NCBI GenBank assembly: GCA_029641185.1 | Contig: JAPWGK010000035.1 | Span: 124,001 to 188,000 of the forward strand | Direction: 5' to 3' | From: Pseudofabraea citricarpa | Lineage: Eukaryota > Ascomycota > Leotiomycetes > Helotiales > Dermateaceae | DNA length: 64,000 nucleotides | Part shown: positions 50,444-61,183 of the stretch, piece by piece | How positions within the stretch are numbered: position 1 is the first letter of the stretch | How the letters are laid out: the number at the start of each line of letters is the position of its first letter | Made by a program: the position numbers and the translations under genes | The notes under the pieces: model-generated | Told to the model about the DNA's origin: nothing | Databases searched by the model: none | The model's input: only the letters and a program-made list of their open reading frames with translations

Positions 50444-52654
50444 CTCCCCTTCTCTCTTTCCAGAAAGATGCACTCTCCTTCGAGAAGTTCCAAGCACGTG
50501 CCAAGGTGAGACCTTCTCAAAGTTTCGCAGGAGATGTTTCGCAAACGAGCTTTGGCTGGCGAGAAGATTCGGATGAGGATTCGTCAGAGTGTCAGTCAGT
50601 CAGCCGACGTGAGCCCAAGCTGCCGAAAAAAGCAAAAACAAGACGTTTGATTCTTTCAGATAAGCTCTAGCCAGGACCAATCAAAGGTTGCTCGAGAGAT
50701 GAGCTGTTTGCTGGCTCTGCTTTCTGTTGCACATCGGCCGGGTAGGGCTCCGCGAGTTGTCTTTTCCTGCCGGGAATGACTTGATGCGGGATCGTTGGAA
50801 GTTGGGGGCCGAAATTTCCATGTCAGACGCATGGGCGTGATCTGCACTAGTGTTGAGTGTTGGATGAACTTGGATCATAACCAGAGGTGATACGAACTTG
50901 TTGGGTGGGGAAATGAGTGGCAGAAGAAATGATTAATGATAAGATGTGGCCATGATGGCCATGTGTATGCACTGTATGAACAATATATCGTCCTGTATGG
51001 TATGGCAGAAAGGGCTTGTGTTTCTGTTTGCTGCTTAAGGTCAGTCAGACAAGGTTAGACCATGGTGGGTGCTTGTAGCTAAGCGAAACGTGCACCTAAA
51101 GTGGTCAACCGGCTTGCGCTTCATCTTGACCAAGTCTTTTTAGAGAACATTTATCTCTTGGTAAGAGAGGAAGCTAAGGAATGGTTTACAAGGCGCAATA
51201 TCATTAATAGCCATTTTGTTTAGTGTTAATCTCAAGGTTCGCATGAGAGAATTGATTTTCATTTATTTTACTTAGCATACGAACCTTACCTAAGGTAGGT
51301 GTACCTAGGTATGTATGCCACTTGAACAAGCTTCACTTCAGAAATACTGATCTATAAATTGAAACATACTCGCTCCTGTATAAAACTGGCATAACCTACC
51401 AATCCAGATATGCCAAAGTATGCCATCGATTTTCGACAATTTGTTCTTGCCTCCACCAATCAATCAGTCAATTACAAGGGGGACACTTATCAAAAGAAGT
51501 TCCGTACACGTATCACGTCGCGTCGGCCCATCAAGGATGTACCACTTTTCTGTTGCATGTCAGCAAGTTTGTTGCATATCTGGGACTGAAGTCGTCATTT
51601 TCTGTGTGCATGGACGGCAACGAATCAGAGGCCAGCCATGTTCACCACGACCACGAACCACATATCCTGGTCCGCATGTAAAGTATGGTTCATCCTTTGT
51701 ACTGCAGCTGCAAATTTGAAGGACCATCTAGACGGATATAAAAGCCCAGCGCTTGCGTCCTTCATCGTTAGGATGCAGTTAGGTTCTCATATGGCACTGG
51801 GCAATGATTTTCTGGGAACTTTCGAAGAACATAAACGGACCCCGGGTCGGAATATCCACGAGCCCGTATTCGGGTTCCTCAGTCCTGTAAGGATCTCTCC
51901 ACAATGTCCACATAACCTTATCAAATCCCCGTCAGCGTGGAAATAAGGTTGGGAAACGTCTCAAGTAGAGATTGCAACTTGGAAAGACATTCTTCTTTTG
52001 ATCTTCCAGAAGAAAAACTCCATCAAAACAAAAGGTTGACAGCACAATGCTTATTTGAAAACCTCTGCACAGTTTTCAATTTTGATAAGCATCATCATCA
52101 CGATGAGCTTGAGTAGGCCACCTCAAGCCAGATAAGCTTCGCATGTCTTGCTGCATTAGGATCACAATTTCTTTATACTTCTGAACTTCCTTCGCCATAA
52201 ATTAGGCCTTACAGAACTCCTCATGAGCAAATTCCTTTTGCCTTCCGGTTACTCTCCGATCTTCGTTCTTTACATGATTAAACCTTGTAGGTTTCGGCCT
52301 TTGCTGATCCCCGATGGGCCATTATACGGTCGTTGCTCGTGTTCATCGCATTCTATGCTTTCTCTGGATTTGGTGTCATAACCCATGACCGTTGGAGGAC
52401 GATATGCTTTCTTCCTCTGGAGGAACAGGGGTCTAGTGCAATCTCCAGTCAATAATGAATCTAATGATGCTGAATATACTTTTTCTCTCGAAGATAAAGG
52501 AGGCATATAAAATTTGTTATAATGCATCTCGGCCCCAACAGCTTTCAGATGCCAACAAGTGTTGCTCTTGTTGCCTTGTCCTCACGAACATCTTGCAGTT
52601 CGCTGCCCTTACACTCTTTTATCCCTACTGTAATTCTTTGCCTTTCTATTCGCT
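50444..52654. other. Intergenic between TYW2 and alpha-amylase genes
   Basis: About 2.2 kb between divergent genes, no gene seen. A GCACGTGC palindrome is at 50494-50501 close to the TYW2 start. TACCTAGGTA lies at 51302-51311. Bases of about 51180-52650 look more AT-rich. The amylase core promoter is at the end. Confidence 0.5.
52506..52512 (+). promoter_or_regulatory. TATA box of the amylase gene
   Basis: TATAAAA, 149 bp upstream of the amylase ATG, a usual place for a regulated fungal promoter. Confidence 0.55.
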
Positions 52655-54612
52655 ATGAAGTTCTCTATACCATGTACCCTGGCCGTTCTCGCCAGCACAG
52701 TTGCTGCACTCTCGCCAGAGGAATGGCGTACACAATCAATCTACCAGGTCGTAACTGATCGCTTCGCCCGCCCAGATGGGTCAACCACGGCACCGTGTGA
52801 CTTGCAGATACAAGCATATTGTGGTGGTACATGGCGGGGTATAATTGACAAGTTGGACTATATCCAATCCATGGGATTTACTGCCGCAAGTTCCTCGACA
52901 CCACTAAAGAGACTCTGGAGCTGATGGGATATCTAGATTTGGCTGTCGCCAGTGACCAAGCAGATTTCTGGCAATAGTTCGGATGGATCTTCGTACCATG
53001 GATATTGGCAGCAGGATATCTACAAGCTGAATGATGCATTTGGCACACCCGACGACCTGATGGCCTTGTCTGATGCACTTCACGAACGTGGCATGGTAAG
53101 GAGTTTTCAGGTATCAAGACCATCTTCGCTCATGTTGCTGTAGTACTTTATGCTTGATGTTGTCACCAATCACATGGCATGGATGGGAAATTCGAGCACC
53201 GTCGATTACAGCATCTATACACCATTTAATAATGTAAGTCAAGAATCATTATCGTGATGGCTTGACTAACAAGCAATAGGCATCTTACTTCCATACGCCA
53301 TGTGTTCCTGATTATAATAATAGAACTAGTATCCAAAGATGCTGGCTAGGTAAATCATCACGAACTCTTTTCCACATTTTTAGTTACTGACAGGATATAG
53401 GGTCCGACACAGTTACACTTCCAGATATCCGCACGGAGCTTCCAATTGTACGGAAAATCTTCAGCAAATGGATCAAGGATCTCATCAAGACCTACAAGAT
53501 TGATGGACTTCGACTGGATACCGCTCAGCAAGTCGAGGACGAGTTCCTCGATGTCTTCCAAGAGGCCGGTATGTAAAGAGATGACTAGACGCGGATTGAA
53601 ACTAACTGAGAAACAGCCGATGTTCACATCATGGGTGAGATTTGGAACGGCGACCCAAAATACATCTGTCCGTTTCAAGACCATCTTACGGGCATTCTGG
53701 ACTATGCATCGTAAGTTATCTCAAAACCCGCTTCTCTGCACGAGGCCGAGAGTAATGGAAATGTAGATACTACTGGATCACACAAGCCTTCGAATCACCA
53801 AGCGGCAGCATCAGCAACCTCGTCCGCGGTATCAGCACACTACGAGAAGAATGCCGAGACGTCACCGTCCTGGGTACCTTTTCAGAAAACCACGACAATG
53901 CACGATTCGCCACGCTCACGCCGGACTTCTCTCTAGCTAAGAACGCCATCGCTTTCAGTATCCTCTCAGACGGGATCCCCATCAGTGAGACCCCCTATTT
54001 CTTGAAAAGAAAGTACACAGAAGAAGATCTGAAGCTGATATATAAAAAATAGTTTTCTACGGCCAAGAACAACACCTCACTGGCTACGGCTACTCGCGCG
54101 CTCCTCTCTGGCCAACGGAATACGACACCTCGGCTGAGCTGTACACCTTCATCGCAGCCGTCAACGGGATCCGCCATACGGCCATCGAAGCCGATCCAAA
54201 ATACGTCACGACGCTCAGCGAGCCGACGTATTCGGACAACTCGACGATTGTGGTGCGCAAGGGCACGCAGGGCAGCCAGGTCGTAGGCATCTTCTCGAAC
54301 TTGGGCTTCAACAGCACCGATCATGTGCTGAGTCTGGGTAAGGAGGTGACGGGGTTCAAGGCTAGGGAACACGTCGTGGACCTGCTTTCTTGCAAGGAGT
54401 ATACGCTCGGCTTGAATGGCACTGTTGAGGTTAGGATTCAGCAGGGTTTGCCCGTCGTGCTGTATCCGGCGACGGGCTTGGAGAAGAGAGGTGCAGGTGT
54501 TGATGCGTTGTGCGGGAGTGTGGGTCTGAGTCTGAGTCTGAGTGCAGGTGTGAAGGTAACCAAGCCGACGAGGAGTTTGCATGTTAGGAGACATCTCTCG
54601 CATCGTTACTGA
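52655..54612 (+). CDS. Secreted alpha-amylase (GH13, TAKA type)
   Basis: Eight exons: 52655-52885, 52937-53095, 53144-53233, 53280-53349, 53401-53568, 53617-53710, 53767-53984 and 54053-54612, giving 529 aa. Signal peptide [20 protein letters not shown], then [16 protein letters not shown] and the (beta/alpha)8 barrel. The catalytic triad is Asp223 (GLRLDT), Glu247 (MGEIWNG) and Asp314 (SENHDN); subtracting a signal of about 17 gives the TAKA-amylase numbering. DVVTNHMA is conserved region I. The C-terminal beta domain follows, and the last residues are basic. There is no starch-binding domain. It hydrolyses internal alpha-1,4-glucan bonds outside the cell. Intron 1 requires a GC-AG donor (GCAAGT); no GT donor keeps the frame. 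The gene is intact if so. Confidence 0.9.
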
Positions 54613-55364
54613 AGGCTTCATTTGGGACGGTTCTTTTGACGTGTATATATCATAGTTGAATATTTTAATATTATTCCTTACCACATAAGTTTGAAAATGG
54701 TTGAACTTTAGTGTTTATGAACTGTATCGGGTTTTCTGCTTTTTGATTACAAGTATGATTCTACTGTGAGAAGGATAGCTCGATAGGACCTCGTGACTGA
54801 GAAAGAACGGGAATTGTTCAAAGGAAATTGGGGTGGAGAGTGGTAGATGAGTACAGATTGTTTGAGCTTGCTACCTTGATTGCTACCTTGTATGGTATGA
54901 ATCCAGGCATAGAAAGAAGCCTGAGAGAAAACGGGAAAGGAAGAATCTTGATGTAGAGTGAGTTTTGGCTTTAGGAGAAGGTAAAACAAGAGGAGCTTGA
55001 TTCGGACACAATTTTTGCGTCGGTATGAATTTGTATCTTTGGTGGAGGAATCGATTTAGCATGCTGCCGAGAAAGTGCCAACTACGCTCTTCACAAAAAA
55101 GACCAGCCCAAGAGACAAATATCAAAGGGCTTCCACAGCATGCATATCAAGAAGCCGCACCGCATCAGACGTCATGTCCATTCGTTTCGTTCTTGGTGTA
55201 AATCGCAAACGTAAACGCCTTGCCTTGTCCCATTCAATATAGGTATCTAGTTTACCGAGGCCCTCACGCTCCGTGGTCTCCAGCAGCGCTTCCTAACATT
55301 CGGCGGCCGTCGTCTGGTGATGCTCATCCTCCTATGCTGTACGCATGCTCTGCTCTGGTAGCTC
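54613..55364. other. Convergent 3' flanks of amylase and SmF, no gene seen
   Basis: About 750 bp between stop codons, moderately AT-rich. No open frame here has a recognisable product. Confidence 0.6.
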
Positions 55365-55864
55365 TCAACCTTCCATCTTCACGTCTCCGTTCTGGTTCTG
55401 ATTCGCGCCTTGGATCCAGAGGACGTTGTTACACCTGCATCAATCAATCCAATCAGCCTTCCACCTTTCTATGCGATTCTGCTACAGGAGCAAGGGAGGG
55501 TGTCAATACCGTATCAAAACTTGTCCCAATGCGCTGGTCATCTTCTGGTCGATATACTCCTCGGCGCCCGAAAGTTGGATGTTCATGTAACTGTCGATGC
55601 TGACCAGACGGCCCTTGTACTCAGTTTGGCCCCATTTGAGGCGCACAATCACTTCCTCGTTCACGCTGTTCTCTCGTGGTCAGCTCGTGTGTCTCCTGTG
55701 CGGATAGAACAGAGGGGACGTGGGGAGTTGGGGACCAGGGAGCTCTTACAGGTTCTGGAGCATGGGGCGGGGGTTGAGAGGAACGAACTATGGGCATTGC
55801 ATTAGCTTGCGGTTGTTGGAGAGAAGGGGAATGGGTTTGTGTAGGTAGGAAAGCTTACACTCAT
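55365..55864 (-). CDS. SMX3: Small nuclear ribonucleoprotein F (SmF)
   Basis: Four coding exons: 55864-55859, 55787-55750, 55665-55510 and 55434-55365, total 89 aa, the usual SmF size. The first coding exon is only ATG AGT. The protein starts [15 protein letters not shown], then the Sm1 motif ([27 protein letters not shown]) and the Sm2 motif ending in [10 protein letters not shown]. SmF is one of the seven Sm proteins forming the ring on U1, U2, U4 and U5 snRNAs in the spliceosome. The tail [13 protein letters not shown] is short. Because exons are 6, 38, 156 and 70 nt, automatic annotation could easily miss the start. Confidence 0.95.
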
Positions 55865-56290
55865 GGTGGCGGTCGTGGGGGAGGAGTGGGTTGGTGGTCG
55901 GGCGCGTGGAGAGAGCTTGAAGGCTGAGGTTGATGTTGTGAAAATTGAGCGGCGCGCTAAGCGAGTGCAAGGCTGAGACGAATTGTTGTACGGAAGTACA
56001 AGAAGGTTGCGTAAATTGATTGGATGGATAGATGGAGAATGGAAGCTCTCGTCTGTTAGAGATCACAAATATTTCTTGCCTTATGCATAATAAAACGAGG
56101 CTGCCATCTTGTGGGAATGAGGCTCGAAATGTAAAAGTTACCATCTATCCACTTTGGTTCAAATCATACCTGGTAATTACATTTGAACTTTTTGAGCAAC
56201 GAACATCGATAGATCTTCTAGAAATGCACTTAATTAAAGTTAAGAAAAAAAGACCAGGAGTTCAGAATATTTTCTTCGTGGTACCATAAG
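55865..56290. promoter_or_regulatory. SmF promoter / DUF866 3' flank
   Basis: A 426-bp gap in a head-to-tail pair on the minus strand. It holds the SmF promoter and the 3' end of the DUF866 transcript; no distinct motif stood out. Confidence 0.5.
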
Positions 56291-56993
56291 CTAGTTTCTG
56301 CTAATCTCCCACTTGAAGTCTTTGATACTGACTTCATCCCCAGCTTTCTCATCATAATCAAACCAATCCCCCTCAGATAAATCGACAGCAGTAAATTTAC
56401 TACCAGATTCTAGTCCCGTTGCTAACCAATCTCCCTGACAAGGAAATCCTCGTTAGCTTGAGAACCCTATGGAGTATATAAAGTCTTACCTCTGGTCTAA
56501 ACTCAGTGAATTCGAGACCTCTGCAATCAAACTCGATAATCTTTTGCCGAGTTGGCGGGGAAGCATGCTGGTACGAAATTGGCGCTGCCTTGATAGTTGC
56601 AGAAGATTCTCTCTAAGAATGATATCAGCATTTGTCCAGCTGTCCGCGAGTTGGCAAAGAAAAGAAATACCTTGCAGGACTTGCACTTCCAGACAAAGTT
56701 GGCCTCTCCTCTGCTGCCACTCATGTCGTTGTTTTCCTGGGGATGCTAAGCAAAGCCCGTCACTTCTTACAGAGCATCGCAACATACGAATCGACTAACG
56801 CTCACCCAGTTTGGGTGAGTCTCTCGGCATGATGTGCATTGCACTTTGAAAGTGTACCAGAAAGGATTCTCTTCAGTGTCATCTGGTCGGAGATCCGTCA
56901 CACTGTTTTTTCCCCTATTAGTCCTGCATTGCTATATTATTTGGGTTAATTTACTTACCCACTAAGGTCCGCAGTCAGGTTAAGTACAAGCAT
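56291..56993 (-). CDS. DUF866 / CXXC zinc-binding protein (C1orf123/YCR090C family)
   Basis: Five exons: 56993-56959, 56902-56788, 56736-56671, 56612-56490 and 56433/56434-56291, giving 160 aa. Start MLVLNLTADLSGVTDLRP. Two CXXC pairs, CTSC and CKSC, form the expected zinc site, with SGSRGEANFVWKC between them. The C-terminal half ends DLSEGDWFDYDEKAGDEVSI-type sequence, typical of the family. The human homolog (CZIB) is also about 160 aa and zinc-binding, with no settled enzymatic role; it is cytosolic. Two in-phase donors for exon 2 (GTGAGC at 56805 and GTATGT at 56787) differ by 18 nt; the longer exon restores the conserved VSVSRFE segment. Confidence 0.92.
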
Positions 56994-57225
56994 CGTGAAG
57001 AAATTGTGATCTATTGAAGGTTGTGCTGCAGAAGAACGCTTGATAGAGGGGTCTGATACGGGTATCCACGTGATCTCGGACAACCGCGAGAATCGCCAAG
57101 CTTCAAGAAGTCGTCCCATACCTATCCATCTCCCAAAAGTTAAGGAATCAATTGGCAACCCCCCTTCGATTCCTCAACCACCACAGCACTACAAGCTCGA
57201 TTGTAAACTACAGGATGATACGATA
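56994..57225. promoter_or_regulatory. Shared promoter of DUF866 and PPR-like genes
   Basis: A 232-bp gap between divergent start codons. A CACGTG E-box at 57066-57071 (CCACGTGAT) lies between them. An open frame runs through part of it in the PPR-like frame but has no ATG. Confidence 0.5.
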
Positions 57226-59865
57226 ATGCAAGCTCTTTGGTCTCGTGCTGCGCAGATCAAATCCTGCCGGTGCAAAGCATGTCTCCATACCGCGACAGCG
57301 CTCACTCGAAGAACGGCCAGAGCCGGGAGCAAACGTCGACTGAACATTAATGATCTCTTCAAAGCGAAATGTTACTCGACAATAATTGGAACCGCTGTGT
57401 TCATGGATGCGAAGGCGAAGGACGAGAGGAGGAAGGCATGGGACAAGGCAATTGGGGAAGCCAAGGCTGAATTGTCTGAGTCCTCTGCATTCGAGAAGCC
57501 TGTTGACACGATTGAGGATACTGGGAAGACAAGCAGCAATAATTGGCCATTTTCAATCCCTATACCACCGCTTCACAAACCGGCAGTTGAATCACCAGCC
57601 CTTGTTCGAAATACTGCGAAGACACCTTCTCGATTATCGCCTTTGGAAGCTCAGTTGAAACTGTTGGATACTCATGTTAAGCAATCTCTGGAAACGTGCA
57701 ATCAAAATACAGCGGCCATAAACGGGTGGTCAAAGGATGACGATGATGTGTGGCAAGATCTACAGGATTTTAGGGATGTGCTCCCTACACGGGAACCAAA
57801 AACACAAGTACATATTGAAAAAATGCAGGAGATGATCGCGAAGCTTGTGGCACGTTTGCTGCTCTCTACAAAAGCATTTTGCCCGAAGCCCGGGTCTGTT
57901 CAGGAAGGGGATGCTGATGTTGCACACATGGCGAAGAATATCAACGAGCTAAGGAGTTTACACACGCCATTACCAAAATTCACAGTGACCGATTGGTCAA
58001 ATATTGAACAGGTGCGTTCAGAATTGAATAGTTCAATCGAAACCATTTTTCAGAAAGCTGCAGCCACTAAGAAACCGAATGTCGAACTCGTACTGGCAAA
58101 GATTTGCTATAACTTGCTCATATGCAATGCTCCCCCTGGAGTTGAAACATACGACCTTTTGCTTCGTTACTTGACAGAGTTGGGTCAACATAAATGGGCT
58201 CTGATTGTTGCCAGCTCTTTCATGGAAGATAGCCGGTACCGACCGTCATTTAATACCATGCAGTACATGTTGGAGGCATATACAGCAGATAATAATTTAC
58301 CGCTGTTCAGAACACTGATCCAGACTATGCGAGGAATTGAAGACGGCTTACGAACTAGGAGGAGAAAAGTCAAGGATCTAAAGCTAACAGTCGTTATGAA
58401 CTGGGCGAAATCAAGTGCTGTTATGCACAGGAATAATATGCTGTACGAGAAGGCACCACGAAATGAAGCCGTCTTTGATGCTCTCATCAGAGGCACTTTG
58501 AAGTTACAGGGTGTACGACCTACGCTTAAATATATACGAGCGGCTCTTCGACAAGGCAATAGACTCAGATCGGATACCCTTGCTGAGATTATTCAAGGTT
58601 TGCTGAAGCAAAGAGACTATCTTTCAGCTGTGTCACTCCTCCGGACCATCTCGAACCCTTGGTCGCCTAGCGCTCCCAGAGATGAAGACATAGGCACTCT
58701 AGGACTGGAGCATAACGCACAGACAAGACGTGCAGTGTACACTCTTTTGAGCATGTGTGGTATCGATGCATCTTTACCGCTCGCTAGCCAGATACAACCC
58801 CATGAGTATATGCCCGTTCGAGTAGAAAGACTGTTATCTGATTTGCTCTACGGATCACTCGATTTGTTTACGGATGAATCAACGGGCATTCCAAGATTCG
58901 AGAACGCCCTTGAGCTGGTACAAACTGACTTGGGGGACCAAGATGATGTATCTCCAGACAGCCCCGAGGATCTGAGAAATTCTTCAAAAAGCATATCTCC
59001 GGGCTATTGCAGCGATGCTGCTACCATTCTGACGGAATCTCTGCAAGAGAATGCCGTGGACACTGGAAAAGAAGCGTTCATGTCTAGCAATCGCATCATA
59101 TTGCTGGAGACGCTCACAGATAGGCTTGTAAACCTGTCATTCGATATTTCTGATATCTACAAGAACTGCCTTCGCCTCACTTACTTCCAACTCTCAGGCG
59201 AGCGACAGGGCGAATATTTTCATGCTGCCAAGGCCTCCCCGACTTTCGCGAGTGTTCCAGCACGATTGAGTCTGGCAATACGACTCTACCTGAAGGAACG
59301 ACATGTAAAACAAATCAAATCTGCTGAGGCACGATTGATCCAATCTTTCGCCCCTGAAGTTTCGAAGCCCGAAACCGGATTAAGAGAAACAATTGAAGGG
59401 GAAACAATACCGAACATGGCCTCGAGTGGATTTCATGGCGAAATATGTGAATCACGAGTCATGGACGCCACTGCATTTCCCCAGGTTCTGGAAGCACCGG
59501 CTCCGACGCCGGACGTTGAAGAAGCAAAATATGGTCAGATTGGGCAAGTGGTCGTGAGACCTATCTTGATCGTCAACAGCCCGGCTGCACGAAGCAGACA
59601 GCGGCTGGCGCAGCTGGAGAAACTGCGGTTGGTTCAATCAAGCGCAGAAACGAGCTTCAAGATAATGCCGGGGCGGCCTGATGCATCTGTACTGCCACCT
59701 GTCAAAACATGGCCAGGGTCAGAAGTTCCCCAACCCGTCGTGGGACAACCGGCAACTGCAGATGCAGAGATGCTCCGAAATGCAGAAGATATTGAATGCA
59801 CAGATGCTTGGCTTCCGCTGCCAGCACGAGAGCGGCGGCACGATTCCACAGCAGCAACAGGTTGA
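57226..59865 (+). CDS. Pentatricopeptide-like mitochondrial protein, function unknown
   Basis: A single-exon gene of 879 aa from the ATG at 57226. The open frame extends upstream to a TTG only, so this ATG is the first usable. The N-terminus (MQALWSRAAQIKSCRCKACLHTATALTRRTARAGSKRRL) is Arg-rich and almost without acidic residues, a typical mitochondrial targeting sequence, with CRCKAC inside it. A PPR-like region near residues 300-370 (VETYDLLLRYLTELGQHKWALIVASSF... SFNTMQYMLEAY) shows the repeat pattern. Such proteins usually bind organellar RNA and affect stability or translation. The RNA target is unknown. The C-terminal third is low-complexity and poorly conserved-looking. Confidence 0.75.
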   Translation: MQALWSRAAQIKSCRCKACLHTATALTRRTARAGSKRRLNINDLFKAKCYSTIIGTAVFMDAKAKDERRKAWDKAIGEAKAELSESSAFEKPVDTIEDTGKTSSNNWPFSIPIPPLHKPAVESPALVRNTAKTPSRLSPLEAQLKLLDTHVKQSLETCNQNTAAINGWSKDDDDVWQDLQDFRDVLPTREPKTQVHIEKMQEMIAKLVARLLLSTKAFCPKPGSVQEGDADVAHMAKNINELRSLHTPLPKFTVTDWSNIEQVRSELNSSIETIFQKAAATKKPNVELVLAKICYNLLICNAPPGVETYDLLLRYLTELGQHKWALIVASSFMEDSRYRPSFNTMQYMLEAYTADNNLPLFRTLIQTMRGIEDGLRTRRRKVKDLKLTVVMNWAKSSAVMHRNNMLYEKAPRNEAVFDALIRGTLKLQGVRPTLKYIRAALRQGNRLRSDTLAEIIQGLLKQRDYLSAVSLLRTISNPWSPSAPRDEDIGTLGLEHNAQTRRAVYTLLSMCGIDASLPLASQIQPHEYMPVRVERLLSDLLYGSLDLFTDESTGIPRFENALELVQTDLGDQDDVSPDSPEDLRNSSKSISPGYCSDAATILTESLQENAVDTGKEAFMSSNRIILLETLTDRLVNLSFDISDIYKNCLRLTYFQLSGERQGEYFHAAKASPTFASVPARLSLAIRLYLKERHVKQIKSAEARLIQSFAPEVSKPETGLRETIEGETIPNMASSGFHGEICESRVMDATAFPQVLEAPAPTPDVEEAKYGQIGQVVVRPILIVNSPAARSRQRLAQLEKLRLVQSSAETSFKIMPGRPDASVLPPVKTWPGSEVPQPVVGQPATADAEMLRNAEDIECTDAWLPLPARERRHDSTAATG

Positions 59866-61183
59866 GAGGTGGTGTAAGACATATATATACCTTTGTAGAT
59901 GTTCATAGCGTGCCTTTTTTTTTTTTTCTTGTACATTTACGCATAGATGATAGTTTGCTGGTTGGCGTTGGGTCTGGAAGCATTTACATGGCGTCGAGGC
60001 GCATTCACTTAGAGAAAGTCGGGTCCACGAGGATACCGGATGACCGATCATAGCAGTCAGAAATCAAGCTTTATTCCCTCTTTAAGTGGGGAGTGCAGGA
60101 GCAGTCTTCTATCTTTGGGAACAAGTCGTGCAACCCACAGAATATGACAGGGTTGGTGAGGAAGAGCGGGATCATAGGTGATATTGGCTGACAGTTGGCC
60201 AAAGTTGCAGATGTGATTCGATGGGGGGAGCCGTGGTGGTTTCTCTTGGGTGCATACTCTCTGTGCGGAGTGTGATCCCGTTCCAATGCGGTACGGGAGG
60301 TGGTGGTTGTGGTGGTTGTGGTGGTTGTGGTGGATGTGGTGTATTGGTGCTGGAGCTGAGTGTGAGTGCAACTTTGTCAGGATGGCTTGACCGCTTAACT
60401 CGATGGGATCGCGTGGGTGATGTCACATGCTGGCCCTGGCCTTGTCTGTCGTCGCATATCCCTCCTCCTGTCATCCATGAATCCATCTCGTCTCTCCGCT
60501 TTTCTGCTGGAACTCGGTGTGCGCCGTGCGGGCGCTGCAGAGGGGACAAGGTCCTGCTTGCTGGGCCCTTCTGGTTCTGCAGCAGTTGAGTAATTGAGTA
60601 ATACCGTTCACATCATCTGATGGCCTCCTGCTATTAGTAAAGGCGACGACGCAGCCCCAGCTCCGGATCGCAGCTAGTCAGTCTCACAAGTCGGACGTGG
60701 CACACGAGTCTTGCTCAAGGCGGTCAAGCACTTACACGCCTGGCACTTTTTACTGCCACTTCCGCCGAGTGGCATTGACCTATCGCGCCGCCTGCTCAAA
60801 ACACGCTGCTCATCCTCTCGACCTCGACATTCGAGCACTACAACTCTCTTCTACAAGAGTCTTCCTCATTTAGCCGTTGTCATTGCCAGCTACCCAAGAA
60901 CCACTTCTACTACCCCCCCAACACAACCCCTTCCCCGAGCATTCCAGTACCAGACGAGAGTGTTCCTTCGCGCAAGGCGTCTGAATGGCGAAGCTATCTT
61001 TCGACAAACGAAACAGCATATCATTCACATTGAACGTTTCTTTACCCCCCGATACCTATACCCAGTTCTTCTATTGTCCGCGCGGTCTGCTTTGATAACT
61101 ATTGCCGTTGGCACTGCTTACTTGGACTTTAAAACACGGATTCACGGATCAGCTCTGCAAAAACTTTATAAACACTCTGCAAG
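59866..61183. other. Intergenic and GDE1 leader
   Basis: About 1.3 kb between two plus-strand genes, no gene seen. It contains a GGTGGTTGT array at 60302-60337. Bases from about 60700 on are CT-rich and probably hold the GDE1 promoter and leader. No perfect CACGTG phosphate-response element was seen here. Confidence 0.5.
60302..60337. repeat. 9-bp tandem repeat (GGTGGTTGT)
   Basis: Three perfect GGTGGTTGT units and one GGTGGATGT, in the gap before GDE1. Confidence 0.95.

Noticed and set aside
51420..51946. Possible small gene between TYW2 and amylase
   Set aside because: Frames of about 100 codons lack any domain, and no join makes a longer protein.
60221..60589. Gly/Cys-rich 122-codon frame
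   Set aside because: Produced by the GGTGGTTGT repeat array; no supporting signals.
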